This document shows positions 19,646-31,084 of a stretch of 64,000 nt of DNA, in pieces; position 1 is the first letter of the stretch, and each line of letters opens with the position of its first letter. The stretch lies in NCBI RefSeq assembly GCF_905163445.1, contig NC_053195.1, positions 5,136,501-5,200,500 on the forward strand, read 5' to 3'. The position numbers and the translations under genes were made by a program. This stretch comes from Pararge aegeria (Eukaryota > Arthropoda > Insecta > Lepidoptera > Nymphalidae). The notes under the pieces were generated by a model. That model worked only from the letters and a program-made list of their open reading frames with translations. It was not told the origin of the DNA and ran no database searches.

Positions 19646-19999
19646 TAGCTTTAAACTCCTATTAAAACCCACCGGAAATGTTTAATTAAACTTACAAATG
19701 TAGCGTGAATAAATATAATTTCTGCTAGTTTCCGTTCGTGCTTATAAACGATACTGTACCCTTAGCTACATAATTACAAACACCACAGGCTTCTTGGGAA
19801 TTGGATTTTGGAAACAACCCATTTCGATGGTAATGCGATAGGTGCTTACATAAAATGGTTCTTCAAAACGAGCATTACCGAATTATCCTCAAAGGTGGGA
19901 CCATCTTAATTTGCATACTAACTATAAACTGTAGTACTCAAGTACCTAGCTACAGGGTTTCCAAGTAGATTTTTGCTTATGTGTGTTATACAATAAGTT
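19646..19999. other. No recognised feature
   Basis: Nothing supported. Confidence 0.4.
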
Positions 20000-20040
20000 A
20001 TTGGATAGAAGCGTTACCTTGCGGAATTCAATAATATACA
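20000..20040 (+). repeat. Dispersed repeat H, 5' fragment
   Basis: ATTGGATAGAAGCGTTACCT..GCGGAATTCA is the H start with a 5-bp deletion. Confidence 0.6.
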
Positions 20041-20061
20041 ATGACAACTAACTTTAACTTT

Positions 20062-20335
20062 AACTTCATCATATCAACCCATTACTGGCCCACTACAGGG
20101 CACGGGTCACCTCCCATAATGACCAGTGGTGAAGGCCGTAGTCCACCAAGCTGGCCTGGTGCGGATTGGTGGACTCCACACACCTTTGAGAACATTCTGG
20201 AGAACTGTCAGTTTTCCTTCACCGTTGAAGCAAGTGATATTTAAAAAAAGTTACAGGTGCGTGCTAGGATTCGAACCGGCTTTCTGTAAGGGCAGTCAAA
20301 GTCCTACCCACTGGGCTATTTATGCGTTGATTATA
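20062..20335 (-). mobile_element. SINE-B, near full length
   Basis: TCATATCAACCCATTACTGG through TACCCACTGGGCTATTTATG, with GGATTGGTGGACTCCACACA in the middle and the B box at about 20268. Short frames over it are by-products. Confidence 0.85.
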
Positions 20336-20337
20336 TA

Positions 20338-20505
20338 CAATAAATGTTTACATAGTAGTGAGTAGTGATGGCGAGAACTGCATTCGTAAACTTAAAACGA
20401 AAGCTACGAGGGTTCCAAACGCGCACTGGTCTAAGAAGAAGCCCACAAGAAACTTAGCCGGGTGTTCTTTTTGTTATCACCATCTCACATACCCTTCTTC
20501 TTAAC
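20338..20505 (+). mobile_element. LINE 3'-tail family E
   Basis: GTGAGTAGTGATGGCGAGAA, AGCTACGAGGGTTCCAAACG and AACTTAGCCGGGTGTTCTTT: the E family, a LINE 3' region seen also at 50920 and 52588. Confidence 0.75.
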
Positions 20506-20514
20506 TTGACGTAC

Positions 20515-20648
20515 TTTGGTAGGTCGCCCGGTAGAGATCGCTCTTAAGCGATAAGGCCGCCGATCGATTCTTTCTTTCATTCTTTCAATTGTTTTTTTTT
20601 TTTATATCTTTGTATTCTATGCACAATAAAGTGTATTTAAAGAGAGTG
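20515..20648 (+). mobile_element. LINE 3'-tail family F
   Basis: GTAGAGATCGCTCTTAAGCG, GATAAGGCCGCC, a T-run, and GCACAATAAAGTGTATTTAA. Confidence 0.75.
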
Positions 20649-20758
20649 AGATCTGAAAACTGCAGAATTCTGATACTTATTAAGCAACTTGCGGTCGTGT
20701 TGTTTTTTTTTTAAACTAGTTTTTTGTAAATTAATATACACAATGCGATTGGGAAAAA

Positions 20759-20794
20759 ATTGTAATTTCATTGGTGAACCAATGAAATAACAAT
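20759..20794. repeat. Hairpin, 17-bp arms, 2-nt loop
   Basis: 20759-20775 and 20778-20794 are inverted with one mismatch around GA. No associated element recognised. Confidence 0.8.
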
Positions 20795-20869
20795 TTTAGT
20801 CATCAAGGTCATCTAAGATTTAGCGATAGTTAATGAGTGCAAACATGTCACTAAGCGGTCCATAATGTC

Positions 20870-21245
20870 CATTATTTATATTATAGTAGGGTTTTACAAT
20901 ATTTACCTTTTGCATTCGATTTTACTAAGCGTGGTATTTTAATTTACTTTGCGCTGTTATCGACGGGAGCTGATCTGACGGATGGTAAATTCTTCTTCAA
21001 ACCTCCAATCGATAAGTCGGCCATCCATATATTTATTGATTTGGGTCAACGTCGCTTACCCAACACGATCAAGTTATATTTGGTGTTGCTACTAGGCCAC
21101 AAATCACTCAATTATTTCCGGTCAGTTACGGTAAGGAGTAGGTACCATATACCTATATATACCTACATATGGTACAACTGTAGTTCTAGTTCAAGGGACG
21201 GTCATTTGCAAATGTTTACCTACCTGATTGAAGGTTTCAATTGAT
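20870..21245 (+). other. Unrecognised stretch with short open frames
   Basis: Mixed composition, less AT-rich than its flanks. The plus frame 21041-21244 (QRRLPNTIKLYLVLLLG) shows no motif. Could be a decayed repeat. Confidence 0.2.
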
Positions 21246-21335
21246 GGCCGACTAAAGCTTTTATATGTGTGTCACACACCCACACATACACAATCTTGTC
21301 AATTTATTGTTATAAGGTGTTGGAAAATATAGTTT

Positions 21336-21930
21336 TCGACAGTCAGTTGGCGCAGTGGGCAGCGACCCTGCTTTCCGTGGGTACGATTCCCACAACTGGA
21401 AAATTTTTTGTGTGATGAGCATGAATGCTTTCAGTGTCTGGTTGATTTTATGTCACATTATCATCACATAAACTCATTACCGGCCCACTTTATACCATGG
21501 GTCTCCACCCATCCACCCACCAATGGTCAAATAGAAGAGGTAAGAGGAAGGCCATAGTCCACCACACTGGCCCAGTGCGGATTGGTGGACACCTTTGAGA
21601 ACATTATATAGAACTCTCAGGCATGCAGGTTTCCTCACGATGTTTTCCGTCAACGTTGAAGCAAGTGATATTTTAATTACTTAAAACGCACATAACTTAG
21701 AAAAGTTAGACATGCGTGCTGGAATTTCAACCCCCGAAAGTGAGGTGGTGTTCCTACCCAGTCCGCTATCACCGCTTCGATGTTCTGTATCAGTATTTAT
21801 GTGTATAATATTCATAAAAATATTAATCAGCTATCTTAGTAATCATAACACAAGCTACGCTTACTTTGGGGCTAGACGGCGATGTGAGTATTGTCGTAGT
21901 AAGTATTTTCATTATTTATTTAGTTCTAGT
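21336..21930 (+). mobile_element. SINE-A split by SINE-B
   Basis: Head at 21336-21448 (GTTGGCGCAGTGGGCAGCGA, GATTCCCACAACTGG) and tail at 21779-21930 (ATATTCATAAAAATATTAAT, ACAAGCTACGCTTACTTTGG). The pieces together make one SINE-A, which dates the inner SINE-B as younger. Confidence 0.85.
21449..21778 (-). mobile_element. SINE-B nested in SINE-A
   Basis: Full-length minus-strand copy, ATTATCATCACATAAACTC through CGCTATCACCGCTTCG. Contains a small insertion in the GGGTCTCC...AATG region (CACCCATCCACCCACC). Confidence 0.85.
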
Positions 21931-22499
21931 CGCTACCATAATCATCTATTTTCTATTACATCTCTAACCCTAACTTAGAAAAAATGCAACTTATTTTGGC
22001 ATAGAGTTACTTACTTAGGACTGAGAGTAATGTACATGTTACTTTTTATCGCAGAGCAACAAACGGTTCCCACAGGATTTGTAAAAACCGTAATAAACGA
22101 TGACAATGAATGCGGGCATCACTACGTACTTAATAGCATCAAGATGAACGGTTTATTTTGTGTCTAAAACTACCAGTCTGAAATCTTTTAGCGTTAGACC
22201 GTTTATTGAGAAAGGTTGAAGGTTTACCCAACGATCCATAGTTGAAGCGGATGAGACCGCGTAGCGCAGCTAGCAAATAAATAACGTTTAGATGTAGAGA
22301 AATATTAAATTGAATTAAAAATTTAAAGAACCCCCGACATAAAATAATAAAATTAGGATTTTAGTATTTTATGTTAATTAGTAAAATTAATGTGAACGTA
22401 AAAATCGGAAGCGGCCACCTTGCACAGATTTTCATCAAACAAAGCTAAGAACACTGCCGCTTCACCTTTGAAACAAAAGAAAAATCTATTGATTTGTTC
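21931..22499. other. No recognised feature
   Basis: AT-rich; nothing supported. Confidence 0.45.
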
Positions 22500-22645
22500 G
22501 GGTGATTTGATCGGTTTCACCTATGATGCCATAGACAGACACACCCTCTCATACACACACTACACACGCACAGACACACACACACATTCACACCCAAGCT
22601 ATTAACAACCCGTCGCCGCCGTTTTTGCGTCGGGAGTTAAAAATT
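22500..22645. repeat. CA-rich repeat end with TTTTTGCGTCG, copy 2
   Basis: Interrupted ACACACA tract (22545-22595) followed by CCGTTTTTGCGTCGGGAGTT. Same arrangement as 19500 and 27735. Confidence 0.55.
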
Positions 22646-23467
22646 AGCTTACATATTGTCTCAATTGAAATAAAAACCGTAAAAACGAAAATTTAAATGA
22701 GCACTTTATACAATATACTTAATATGAATGATATTTTGAATTCAATTATTTTCACCATACCTTACAATCGCGTCAAGGGATGAATATAAATTTCAATTAT
22801 GTTTCTGATACACGTTCGGTATTATTTTTCAATAATTAATTCCCTCAAATTCTAAAGAGTAGCTTTTAAAACATTAATTTATTCATTGAACTACGATCGC
22901 TTTTAATTTTACATCAGATATAGTGGTTCACACTTCATAAAAAGTCAAGAGAAACGAAACAGCCTGCTCTCAATATTCACCTGCCAAAAATGCGATTGAC
23001 ATCTTAGAAAATTCTGTTTTACAGTATTGTAATTAGATGTCTTTCAATTACATACAAATCGTCAAACAGAAATTCTCGCACCAGGCACTCACAGAAACAA
23101 GAATCGTCTAGAAGCGAATATGCTCTTTTGAATTTTGCGGTATTTTATCAATGACAAACAAACACCATTGTTTTCCATATTGACAGTGAGAGTGTCACAC
23201 ATAAGTGATAATTGTTGTGGGTAATATTACAATAAAATACTTAGGAGGGTAGGCTTTAAGGTTATAAGGTTACAATAAATGATTCATCTTCCAATAATGG
23301 TTCATTTAGACCTCTTACTATAACATGGTGTCAGGTGTGGAAATTTTTAAAGTCCGCCATACCGCATTAGAGTAGCGTGGTGGGTCTAATCTCTGTCACC
23401 TAGAAAAAAACTTTAGACGGCTAAGTTGTTGATGGTAAAGCATCATCTTAGTTTACAAAAGTTTATA
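22646..23467. other. No recognised feature
   Basis: AT-rich. 'AGTAGCGTGGTGGGTCTAA' at about 23371 is a trace of the K repeat (minus). No gene. Confidence 0.45.
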
Positions 23468-23650
23468 AGGATAATCATTATCAATCCATTACCCAGGGCG
23501 AAGGTCTCCATTCAGAATCAAAAGGGTTTAAGTAGAAGTCAACCACGCGCAGTTATGTGGAATTCTAGATCCTAGAACAAAATCCTTCAAACATGCACGT
23601 TAACATCGCGATATTTTCCTTCGTAATATTTTATTGCTTAAAATAAAACT
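23468..23650 (-). mobile_element. SINE-B, strongly degraded
   Basis: TATCAATCCATTACCCAGGG, AAAGGGTTTAAGTAGAAGTC, ACATGCACGTTAACATCGCG and ATATTTTATTGCTTAAAA keep the family order. Confidence 0.55.
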
Positions 23651-23677
23651 TTTTAAATAACAAGAACTCAAATCCAT

Positions 23678-23818
23678 CAAAAAAAAGAAGAAGGAGAAGC
23701 ACTGTAATGCACGCAGAACATAAAATAATACAGATAACACAAAATAACAAAAACTAAGATTTTTTCTAAACAATGTAGGCATGCAAAGGTTTCAAAACAA
23801 TCCCTTATAGCCAAGTTA
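23678..23818 (-). mobile_element. LINE 3'-tail family F
   Basis: AAAAAGAAGAAGGAGAAGCA, AATAACAAAAACTAAGATT and GTAGGCATGCAAAGG followed by CAATCCCTTATAG: reversed F tail. Confidence 0.6.
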
Positions 23819-24164
23819 AGGTCAGTTTCACAAAGAAAAAGGCTACTTTACCCGTGGTGTCTTCAATTGTGATAACGTGTTTATTCATTGTGTATAGCCT
23901 GTAAACCATAGCGACAAAGGTAAACGTTGCGCGAGTTAATTTATTAACGCTCCGATTAACCCTATTGTTGCCGGGCGCTGATGGAGAAACGCGACAGATA
24001 AACAGAATCGACCAATATAACATATGGGTATACCTCTTAAACGTAGTTATCTGTGATAACGTAGTAACTCGCATTGGTGGATCTAAGCTTGGAATCCCTT
24101 TTTCCATTGAGAGTGTAAGCATCGTTTGCACACGCGGGAAACTAATAAAAAAAGTAAAAAACAT
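23819..24164. other. Open frames on both strands, unrecognised
   Basis: The minus strand is open for 119 codons (23805-24164) and the plus strand for 78 (23965-24201). Base composition is more balanced than the flanks. Neither frame has a motif I recognise. It abuts an F tail, so this may be a decayed LINE body. The plus frame contains GADGETRQINRIDQYN and the minus frame TIEDTTGKVAFF. Confidence 0.2.
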
Positions 24165-24365
24165 ATATACTATAGCAATACTCGTCGCTATCTTGCCCTA
24201 AAGAAACAGTAGCTTGTGAACTAAGATGACTGATGAATATTTTTATGAATAAAATAAACACCCAGAAACTAAAAAAAACATTAATGTTTATCACACAAAC
24301 ATTTTGCAGTTGTGGGAATCGAACCCACGGCCTTGGACTCTGCCAACTGCGCCAAACGGCCGTCA
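24165..24365 (-). mobile_element. SINE-A copy
   Basis: CTGATGAATATTTTTATGAA, TTTATCACACAAACATTTTG, GGGAATCGAACCCACGGCCT and GCGCCAAACGGCCGTCA. The 3' block with GCTACGCTTACTTT is mostly lost and the GGGTCGCTGCCCA region is deleted. Confidence 0.8.
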
Positions 24366-25098
24366 TAACGGTTTATAAGGCCATTGACCATTTTAAAAAA
24401 AATTACAGAAAGAGATTCAGAAATTTATTTGCCCAATGTGTGGATAACACCCAGTTACACATTGATTGCCAATGAGGGACCAATTAATATGTAAATTTAA
24501 AACAAATCTTCAGGATGTGGGGATTTGGCAAAGTATCCTGGCGGCGCCTTATTCAGAGGTAGCCAGACTGCTATTAGATTTTAAGTTAAGATAAGAGAAA
24601 GGAAGTATCAATTTTTCTAAAGGGAACGATGGGGCTGACATTCTTATTGTTAAGAAATGTCCCGAATAAATAAAGAATTAAAAAAAAAAGAACCAAAAGC
24701 TTATATTTGAATATAAAATAATGTAAGCTTTTGCATCTAAAATTATTTTCTAAATTTAGATCTTATCTAACGATCATCTAATTTCAACTCTACTTTATTA
24801 TTTAGGTATGAAGATTTAGATTATTTCCGAGAGTCCGCAACTAATTTGAATTTTGTGGTATTAAGGTTAAGACAACGTCTTGCCTGGATACCGCTGGATT
24901 GTTGTGGAAAGCTTTCTATTATACAGATGTGAAGCAAAGGTTGAAAATAGGTAGAGTGGTACGGCGATTGAAGTATAATCATGCTATTGTTCGTTTTGCG
25001 GGTCTAAGTAATGTTTTTCAGGCGTAGTTTTGCATACATCCTGTTTAAATTTAGTTTGGCCTGTAGTATTAATGGATATTAGTATTGGCTATTGGTAG
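24366..25098. other. No recognised feature
   Basis: AT-rich, no credible frame. Confidence 0.45.
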
Positions 25099-25160
25099 AT
25101 TCGTCCACCAATCCGCACTGGGCCAGCTATGTGGTTAAAGTCTTCTCGCAGTTGATATGA
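25099..25160 (+). mobile_element. SINE-B fragment
   Basis: CGTCCACCAATCCGCACTGG then GCCAGCTATGTGG, and TTGATATGATGG at the end: body and 3' tip only. Confidence 0.55.
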
Positions 25161-26154
25161 TGGTTAAATTGTAGTAAATGCGGTGTCGTCGGAATCCTCT
25201 TAGCAGCAGTTTATTAGTGTCAGAAATACCATGCCGCAAAGTTGCTATGCTGTGGTCCGGTACGAAGTGCGTGGTGCAGTTGTAATTAGGTACAGGCACA
25301 TAAACTTAGCATTGAGCTAACCAGTTGAAAGACTCTAACTCGTGCCGATTCTATAAAATTGCGAAAATGGCCTACAATCGAAGCCGATGGAGACAATTTA
25401 CTTATTCGAAGCTCGATATATAACAGTGCCACTTTATACAGTAATGCAGGAACGACTATAGAGAGAGACACGTTGCAGGACGTGCTCCTTGCTTGCCCTT
25501 CGAAGTGTCACTGTTTATAGGCGACGTTTTTCCTCTTATATTTTTATAGGTTTATTATTACTATAAAAATGCAGTTTGGCTCTGTAATAATACTTAAACT
25601 ATTAAATCATGGTTAAAAATAACTTTTCATTTACCACGCTTTATTAATGTAATAATTTAACTAGCGGTTTTCGGTGATTGTGATAAGTAGATAAGTTTGC
25701 TGTTTCATTTAGCGACCTACTACGTGACGTAACGTGATGTTAGCATAGTCTAGCTGCTAGCCTGGAAAAAGGCTTTTCAAATCAATTCGGTAATTCCACA
25801 GATAAATCTCAAACTCAAATTTGACACTAATTCCACTTTAATTTATTAAACGCACAGTATTAAACAAATAAACAATAATAAAATATTTTAATATTTTCTT
25901 TCAGAAACAAAAAATTTTTTTTTAAATGGCCAGGCCTCCGCCAAGATAAAGCTGTCAAGAGCGATCTTATCGAGGCGGAGCGCTACACAGTTTGAATCGG
26001 CAAATAATATTTTTTATTTATTATTCATCACGCGCTCACCAGTAAAGGCAGGTGAAATAGGCAGAAGCCATTGAATTATGTAAACAATAACAAAATAAAA
26101 AATACAAACGTTACTAAGGAGATGAATGAAATTAAATTCAATTACCTACAATCA
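25161..26154. other. No recognised gene
   Basis: Contains a short GC-rich partial palindrome at 25935-25980 (CCTCCGCC..AAGATAA / TTATCGAGGCGG). Otherwise AT-rich. Confidence 0.45.
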
Positions 26155-26295
26155 AATATTCTTTATACAAATAGACCCAACAGTGGCACTAATGAATCCT
26201 TCATGCTTTTTGCATTGCATTACTGTTAGGCATGTCGGAAACTACGAGTACATTCGCTGACTTAAAACGAAAGCTACGAAGGTTCTAAACTCAGC
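26155..26295 (+). mobile_element. LINE 3'-tail family E, degraded
   Basis: AATATTCTTTATACAAATAG, CAGTGGCACT, and CTTAAAACGAAAGCTACGAA. Confidence 0.55.
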
Positions 26296-26362
26296 GTCAA
26301 TAAAAACTACGCCCCATTTACTGTTATTTTATGTCTGAAACTAATCATTATAACATTAATTA

Positions 26363-26818
26363 ATAGCCTAGTGGCCAGTGGTTAAGGCTTCGGCTATTCT
26401 CTCTTGGAGCCCGAGTTCGACCTCGACATGCCCAATGACTATGCAGGAGCTATGCGCGGCGCGTTTTTAGTTTAAGCAATTAAAATATCGTTTGCTTTAA
26501 ACGGTGAAGGAAAACATCGTGGGGGAAACTGCATGCCTGAGATTTCTCCATAATATTTTCAACGGCATCTACCAATCCGCACTTGGCCAGCGTGGTACGG
26601 CTACGGCCTACGGCTATGGCCTACGGCTACGTCCTACGGCTACGGCCTACGGCTACGGCCTAAGGCTATGTCCTACGGCTACGGCATACGGCTACAGCCT
26701 ACGGCTGCGGCCTACGGCTACGGCTTACGGTTACGGCTACGGCCTAAACCCTTCTCATTCTGAGAGGAGACAAGTGCCCTGTAGTGGGCCGGTAATAGGT
26801 TGATGGTGATGATGATGA
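26363..26818 (+). mobile_element. SINE-B with internal minisatellite
   Basis: Variant head AGCCTAGTGGCCAGTGGTTA and CCCGAGTTCGACCTCGACAT, then TTAAGCAATTAAAATATCG, AATCCGCACTTGGCCAGCGT, the expanded array, and CCTAAACCCTTCTCATTCTG to GATGATGATGAAC. Confidence 0.8.
26594..26745 (+). repeat. Minisatellite of CCTACGGCTACGG units
   Basis: About 150 bp of 6-bp-based, mostly 12-13-bp units (TACGGC / CCTACGGCTACGG) lies exactly where other SINE-B copies read GGACTACGGCCTAAACCC. The Gly/Tyr/Ala/Thr-repeat open frame over it is an artefact. Confidence 0.9.
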
Positions 26819-27734
26819 ACATTAATTTAATTAGTCAAGTAATCCAATTTATTTTATTTTATTTCATATAGTGTAGCTATCAATTAATTTAATTCGTTTA
26901 ATAGATCTTAATCCGTTCTAGTTAAATAACAATAAATTAATTAATTACGCCAACCTTAAAGCTACAGGTAAACTATGAACGGACTGTAAGATATCTTGTT
27001 AGAGCAATTCAAACCCATTCGATTTTCAATTATTTACAAAGTCATTCAACAATAGGATAATAAAATGTTTTTATCATGAAAATCTTGAGAGACATCTCCG
27101 AGGTTATTTGTATTTTATGTAAACCGACACACAAATAATAATCAGTAACAAAAACGAGGAACGATTTGATATCAAAATCTCTGTCTTTTGTAAGATCAAA
27201 AAAATAATAATCTTTGAAGCAGGCAGACGCCAGAGTTTATGTAATCAGAGCCTCTTTAGAACGTTCCCTCAGATATCTCAGTGTTGTTATAAGGAAAACC
27301 CGATTTTGTTTTAAACGTTGTAATATTAACTGACAGCTACAAAATCAACTTACATCTACAACTTTAATGTACTTTCGCTTTGTAAACTTCGCACTGAATT
27401 GGCTGACAAAATGACTTTTATAGTTTGGTTTACCTACCTATACTTTTTTATGTAAAAGCTGAACAGTGATTGTTGTCTTTAATAATTTATGTATTTTATT
27501 TGGTCTGCGCTGGTAAGAGAAAACATTAGTTACAGTATTATACCTACTTAGTTATCTTTTGTAACTGTATAACAACATTTGTAATTGTATTGATTGCCTA
27601 ATTAATTTAAAATGACATTATTATCTTTTTCTGATTATTGTATTTTTATTCTTTAAATTGTAATGTATTTCATATTTTATTTTTTCTTAACGCACCATAA
27701 GAAGTATAACTTCACAAAAAATACAAAATCATCC
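26819..27734. other. No recognised feature
   Basis: AT-rich and apparently single copy. Confidence 0.45.
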
Positions 27735-27825
27735 GTTCGGCCGCTACTTTGACACAAACAGACAGACACAGACCTATAACAAACCTATAACACCCCGACG
27801 TTCTTGCGTCGGAGATTTAATAAAA
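27735..27825. repeat. Repeat end with TTCTTGCGTCG, copy 3
   Basis: GACACAAACAGACAGACACA followed by ACACCCCGACGTTCTTGCG and an A-rich end. Confidence 0.5.
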
Positions 27826-28073
27826 AAAGGAAATGTGCACAAGGCCTCACAATGTAAGCTCTAAATTGCATTTCTAATACTACAAGCTATTGACTGTAAC
27901 ACCGCACTGGACTCCCAACAAAGCGAGTCGACGATGTAACACGTAGACCTCCAAACCACTAAATGCAAATTAGTTTCGAACTCGGCGAACTTCTACTATG
28001 ACCTAACATCCAGCCATTTTGATACGCCACTTTTGGCATTTCACATAAGCACTGACGGCTAACTTAGCACGGG

Positions 28074-28135
28074 CGATCACTTTGCTAAGTTCAGGAATTT
28101 ATTTTGATAAATTCCTGAACTTAGCAAAGTGATCG
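28074..28135. repeat. Perfect hairpin, 28-bp arms
   Basis: 28074-28101 is exactly inverted at 28108-28135 around a 6-nt loop (TTTTGA). The arms are mixed sequence, not simple repeat. Confidence 0.9.
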
Positions 28136-28659
28136 AGAGTTAATTTATTTCATCACAACACTAACATTTTGAATATTCAATACTAGTACTAGTAGCTGGC
28201 ACGCTTTCTTTGTTCGCGTTTATCACGTTTTTTTTACAAATCCCGTTTGCTATTCTGTAATAAAAAGTAACCTGTGTCAATCTCCGACCTTTCAACTAAC
28301 TCTTTGCTTATGTAAGTGACCTTACATTTTATGTCTCGCCAAACCGAACTGTCGGTTTGATGGCGGCGAATTGGCGCTCTTATCCTAGAAACTAAACCTT
28401 GTGCACCTAATTACCAAATTTTTTTCCAATATTATAACTTAAACAAATAAATTACTATTACACAATGTCAGTCAATGAGTCGAGTTAGGGCGTAAATAAT
28501 GACAAATAAAAAGATAAATAAAACACACTGTCGCTTTTGTACTATAAGTATGTTTTTTTTGTTTAGATTATATATATTCAGCTCCGAGGTCTTGAGGATG
28601 AAGTTGAAAGTCCAATTTTCAAATATGGTCAATTTAGAAGTTTTCTTTTGACTGGTCTG
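28136..28659. other. No recognised feature
   Basis: AT-rich; nothing supported. Confidence 0.45.
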
Positions 28660-28865
28660 TTGACTTCAGCCGTTGCGTTCATTCAGCATCCTAGCGACAA
28701 GCCGCCGCAAAACGTTGCGTTAGTTTAGCGATTCGGTACGACAACGCGTAGAAACAGATTAGGGGTATTCATATTATTACTAACATTCCCCTAACAGGTG
28801 AGTCCGCAACAATCATAAACTGCGTCATCACGTAGCAGGTAGAAATTGCATTGCATTGACTACCG
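28660..28865 (+). mobile_element. SINE-C, degraded
   Basis: ACTGGTCTGTTGACTTCAGC, TAGTTTAGCGATTCGGTACG, CGCGTAGAAACAGATTAGGG, CCCCTAACAGGTGAGTCCGC, and a duplicated TTGCATTGCATTGAC end. Confidence 0.65.
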
Positions 28866-29566
28866 CTGGAACTTCGAAAATCGCTGCGTTTTGTGTTATC
28901 AAGACCAAAATTAATAATCTTTAGTTATGACACAGGGACTTTGTATATAGCACTAATTTGACTATCGTGGCACGGCGAGCGTTTTCCTGGGAAATATTTT
29001 TTTAAAATATAATTTGCAACTTATATCAAACGTTTAAATTCAATAAGATACAAATTTTACAATTTTTAGATACAATAAATACTTCCGAACATCATATATC
29101 GATAGTCATCCTGTCTATTGTGATATGTTATTGTGTTCTTTCTCTTTTTAGATTTTCTTTTTCATAATATTTTACTACTCGGTACACCAGTCCAATTAAA
29201 TACCTGCTTGTTTTTTAAGCCAACCTAAAACCTTATCGAGAACAATTGTTATGTGTTCAATATTTTTGTACATCGTCCAATGTTTGGAATAACAACCCGT
29301 ACAGCCGGTATCGAAAACCGATTATAACAACGACCGGCCAACTTCCAGCGAAGCGACTCTATTTACTCGTCGGTACATAGGTAAGCTCCGAAACCGCAAC
29401 ATTCAAATTAGTTTCTAACTTCCAATAATGACTTTGGTAAACAAGTAAAATAAGTACGAAACGTTGTACTAAAAAGATTTTTTTCGAAAAGGTCGACATG
29501 CAATGCCAATTTGCCTCGTCACAACTAGGGGTTGGATTCTCAGGGCAGGCAATAATTACTTAGAAC
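28866..29566. other. No recognised feature
   Basis: A somewhat GC-richer block at 29280-29400 shows no open frame. Confidence 0.45.
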
Positions 29567-29700
29567 TAGCTGTTCTCTGCAGTCTTCGTCCGCGTTTGTT
29601 ACGCGTCCTTATATAAAAAACCTATGTTACTCTCCGTCCTTTTAATTAACTCTACGCCAAAAATCAAGTTCATTGATGGCTTAATTCTGTTAGGTGCTGA
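29567..29700 (+). mobile_element. Element G 5' fragment
   Basis: CTAGCTGTTCTCTGCAGTCT, TCGTCCGCGTTTGTTACGCG and AACCTATGTTACTCTCCGTC. Confidence 0.6.
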
Positions 29701-29764
29701 GTGCTACTGAATGACGTTTATATACCCTAAACTATTAATAACGTAGCTATGTTAGGTGTAGTTT

Positions 29765-30045
29765 GACGGCCGATTGGCGCAGTTTGCAGCCACCCTGCTT
29801 TCTGAGTCCAAGGCCGTGGGTTCGGTTCCCACTACTGGAAAATGTTTGTGTGAAGAGCGTGAATGTTTTTCAGTTGCTGGGTGTTTATACGTATATTGCT
29901 ATTTATTTATTTATATTATTCATATAAATATTCATCAGTCATCTTTGTACCCATAACACAAGCTACGCTTACTTTGGGGCTAGGTGGCGATGTGTGTTTT
30001 GTCGTAGTATTATTATTTTATATTTATTTATTTTATTTATGTAGA
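29765..30045 (+). mobile_element. SINE-A, full length
   Basis: GACGGCCGATTGGCGCAGTT through GGCGATGTGTGTTTTGTCG and an ATTT-type tail. Frames across it are by-products. Confidence 0.9.
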
Positions 30046-30769
30046 ACTATATATTATGAAGAACTTCTTCACAGTGTAAAAACGAATTGTTATTCTTGGC
30101 GATATTTCGGACTATATCACTGTGCGCTTTACACGATTCAGTATAATCCCCTCAATATATAATTATAAGTATTTCAGTTAAGTAATTCAGTATAAGTAGT
30201 ATAAGTGATTCAGTATAAGTTTCCCCATTGAAAAAAATCAAAGTTACATATAACGAATTTTTGAAATACTTTTTAAAGAAAGATATTTTTTTTTGTAACA
30301 ATTGAACAAGTCTCACATTAATATTCTGTAAAAAGTTTTGGCAGACGAATTAAGTCGCTTTAAGCATTCGATTTTACCATTTTGGTAACGGAATTCCAAT
30401 AATAAAATATGAAATAAATTTAGTGTCAAATAACTCGTCTGTATAATCAATGCGCAAATAGTATACTCATAAGTAAAACACATTAATTAAGTTTAATGTT
30501 TCGTTATTAAACAGTACATCATATAAATAATATTTTCATTGTACATTCGATTCATGTTGGCAATAATATCATTCATTCCTCATTGATGGATACGTTAATT
30601 AATTATGAATAAACTGATTTTGAATTAAAGCTATGCACTGTATCAAATGATGGTAGAACGTTTAATTGTGAATTAAACTAATTATTTTCGACAAAAACAT
30701 TGGGTAAATAGAGACTGGTATAGAATTGGTACGTTAACTCTTCATAAACAACCTCTCATCTCCCGATAG
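30046..30769. other. No recognised feature
   Basis: AT-rich. TTCAGTATAAGT is repeated near 30175-30225 as a short tandem. No gene. Confidence 0.45.
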
Positions 30770-30918
30770 AAAAATGATTGTAAATGTTGATGTTGGAAAA
30801 GAGCAATTACTGAGTTTCTTGCCGGCTCTTCTCGGTAGAATCTGCATTCCGAACCGGTGGTCGTTTTAAAAGTGCTTATAAAGTAGGCCTACTTGAAATA
30901 AATGAATTTTGAATTTTA
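30770..30918 (-). mobile_element. Repeat D copy
   Basis: AAAATGATTGTAAATGTTGA, CCGGCTCTTCTCGGTAGAAT and AAGTAGGCCTACTTGAAATA. Very similar to 9424-9597, but lacks the GTCACACAAACATACATACT segment. Confidence 0.8.
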
Positions 30919-31084
30919 AACTTTTTCACTTTTTACCGTCTAAAACAGAATTAATTTTATGTATTTATATAGATTGAAAGTTAATTAAGGAAATTTCAAC
31001 AATAAGTTACCTATCTATACATGTAAATCGTAAACTGGCTATGCTATGTACATTAAAGTTTTTCAAAAATAATAACTGCGATAC

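Noticed and set aside
26504..26803. Gly/Tyr/Ala/Thr-repeat protein
   Set aside because: Produced by a TACGGC minisatellite inside a SINE-B. No start context and no coding support.
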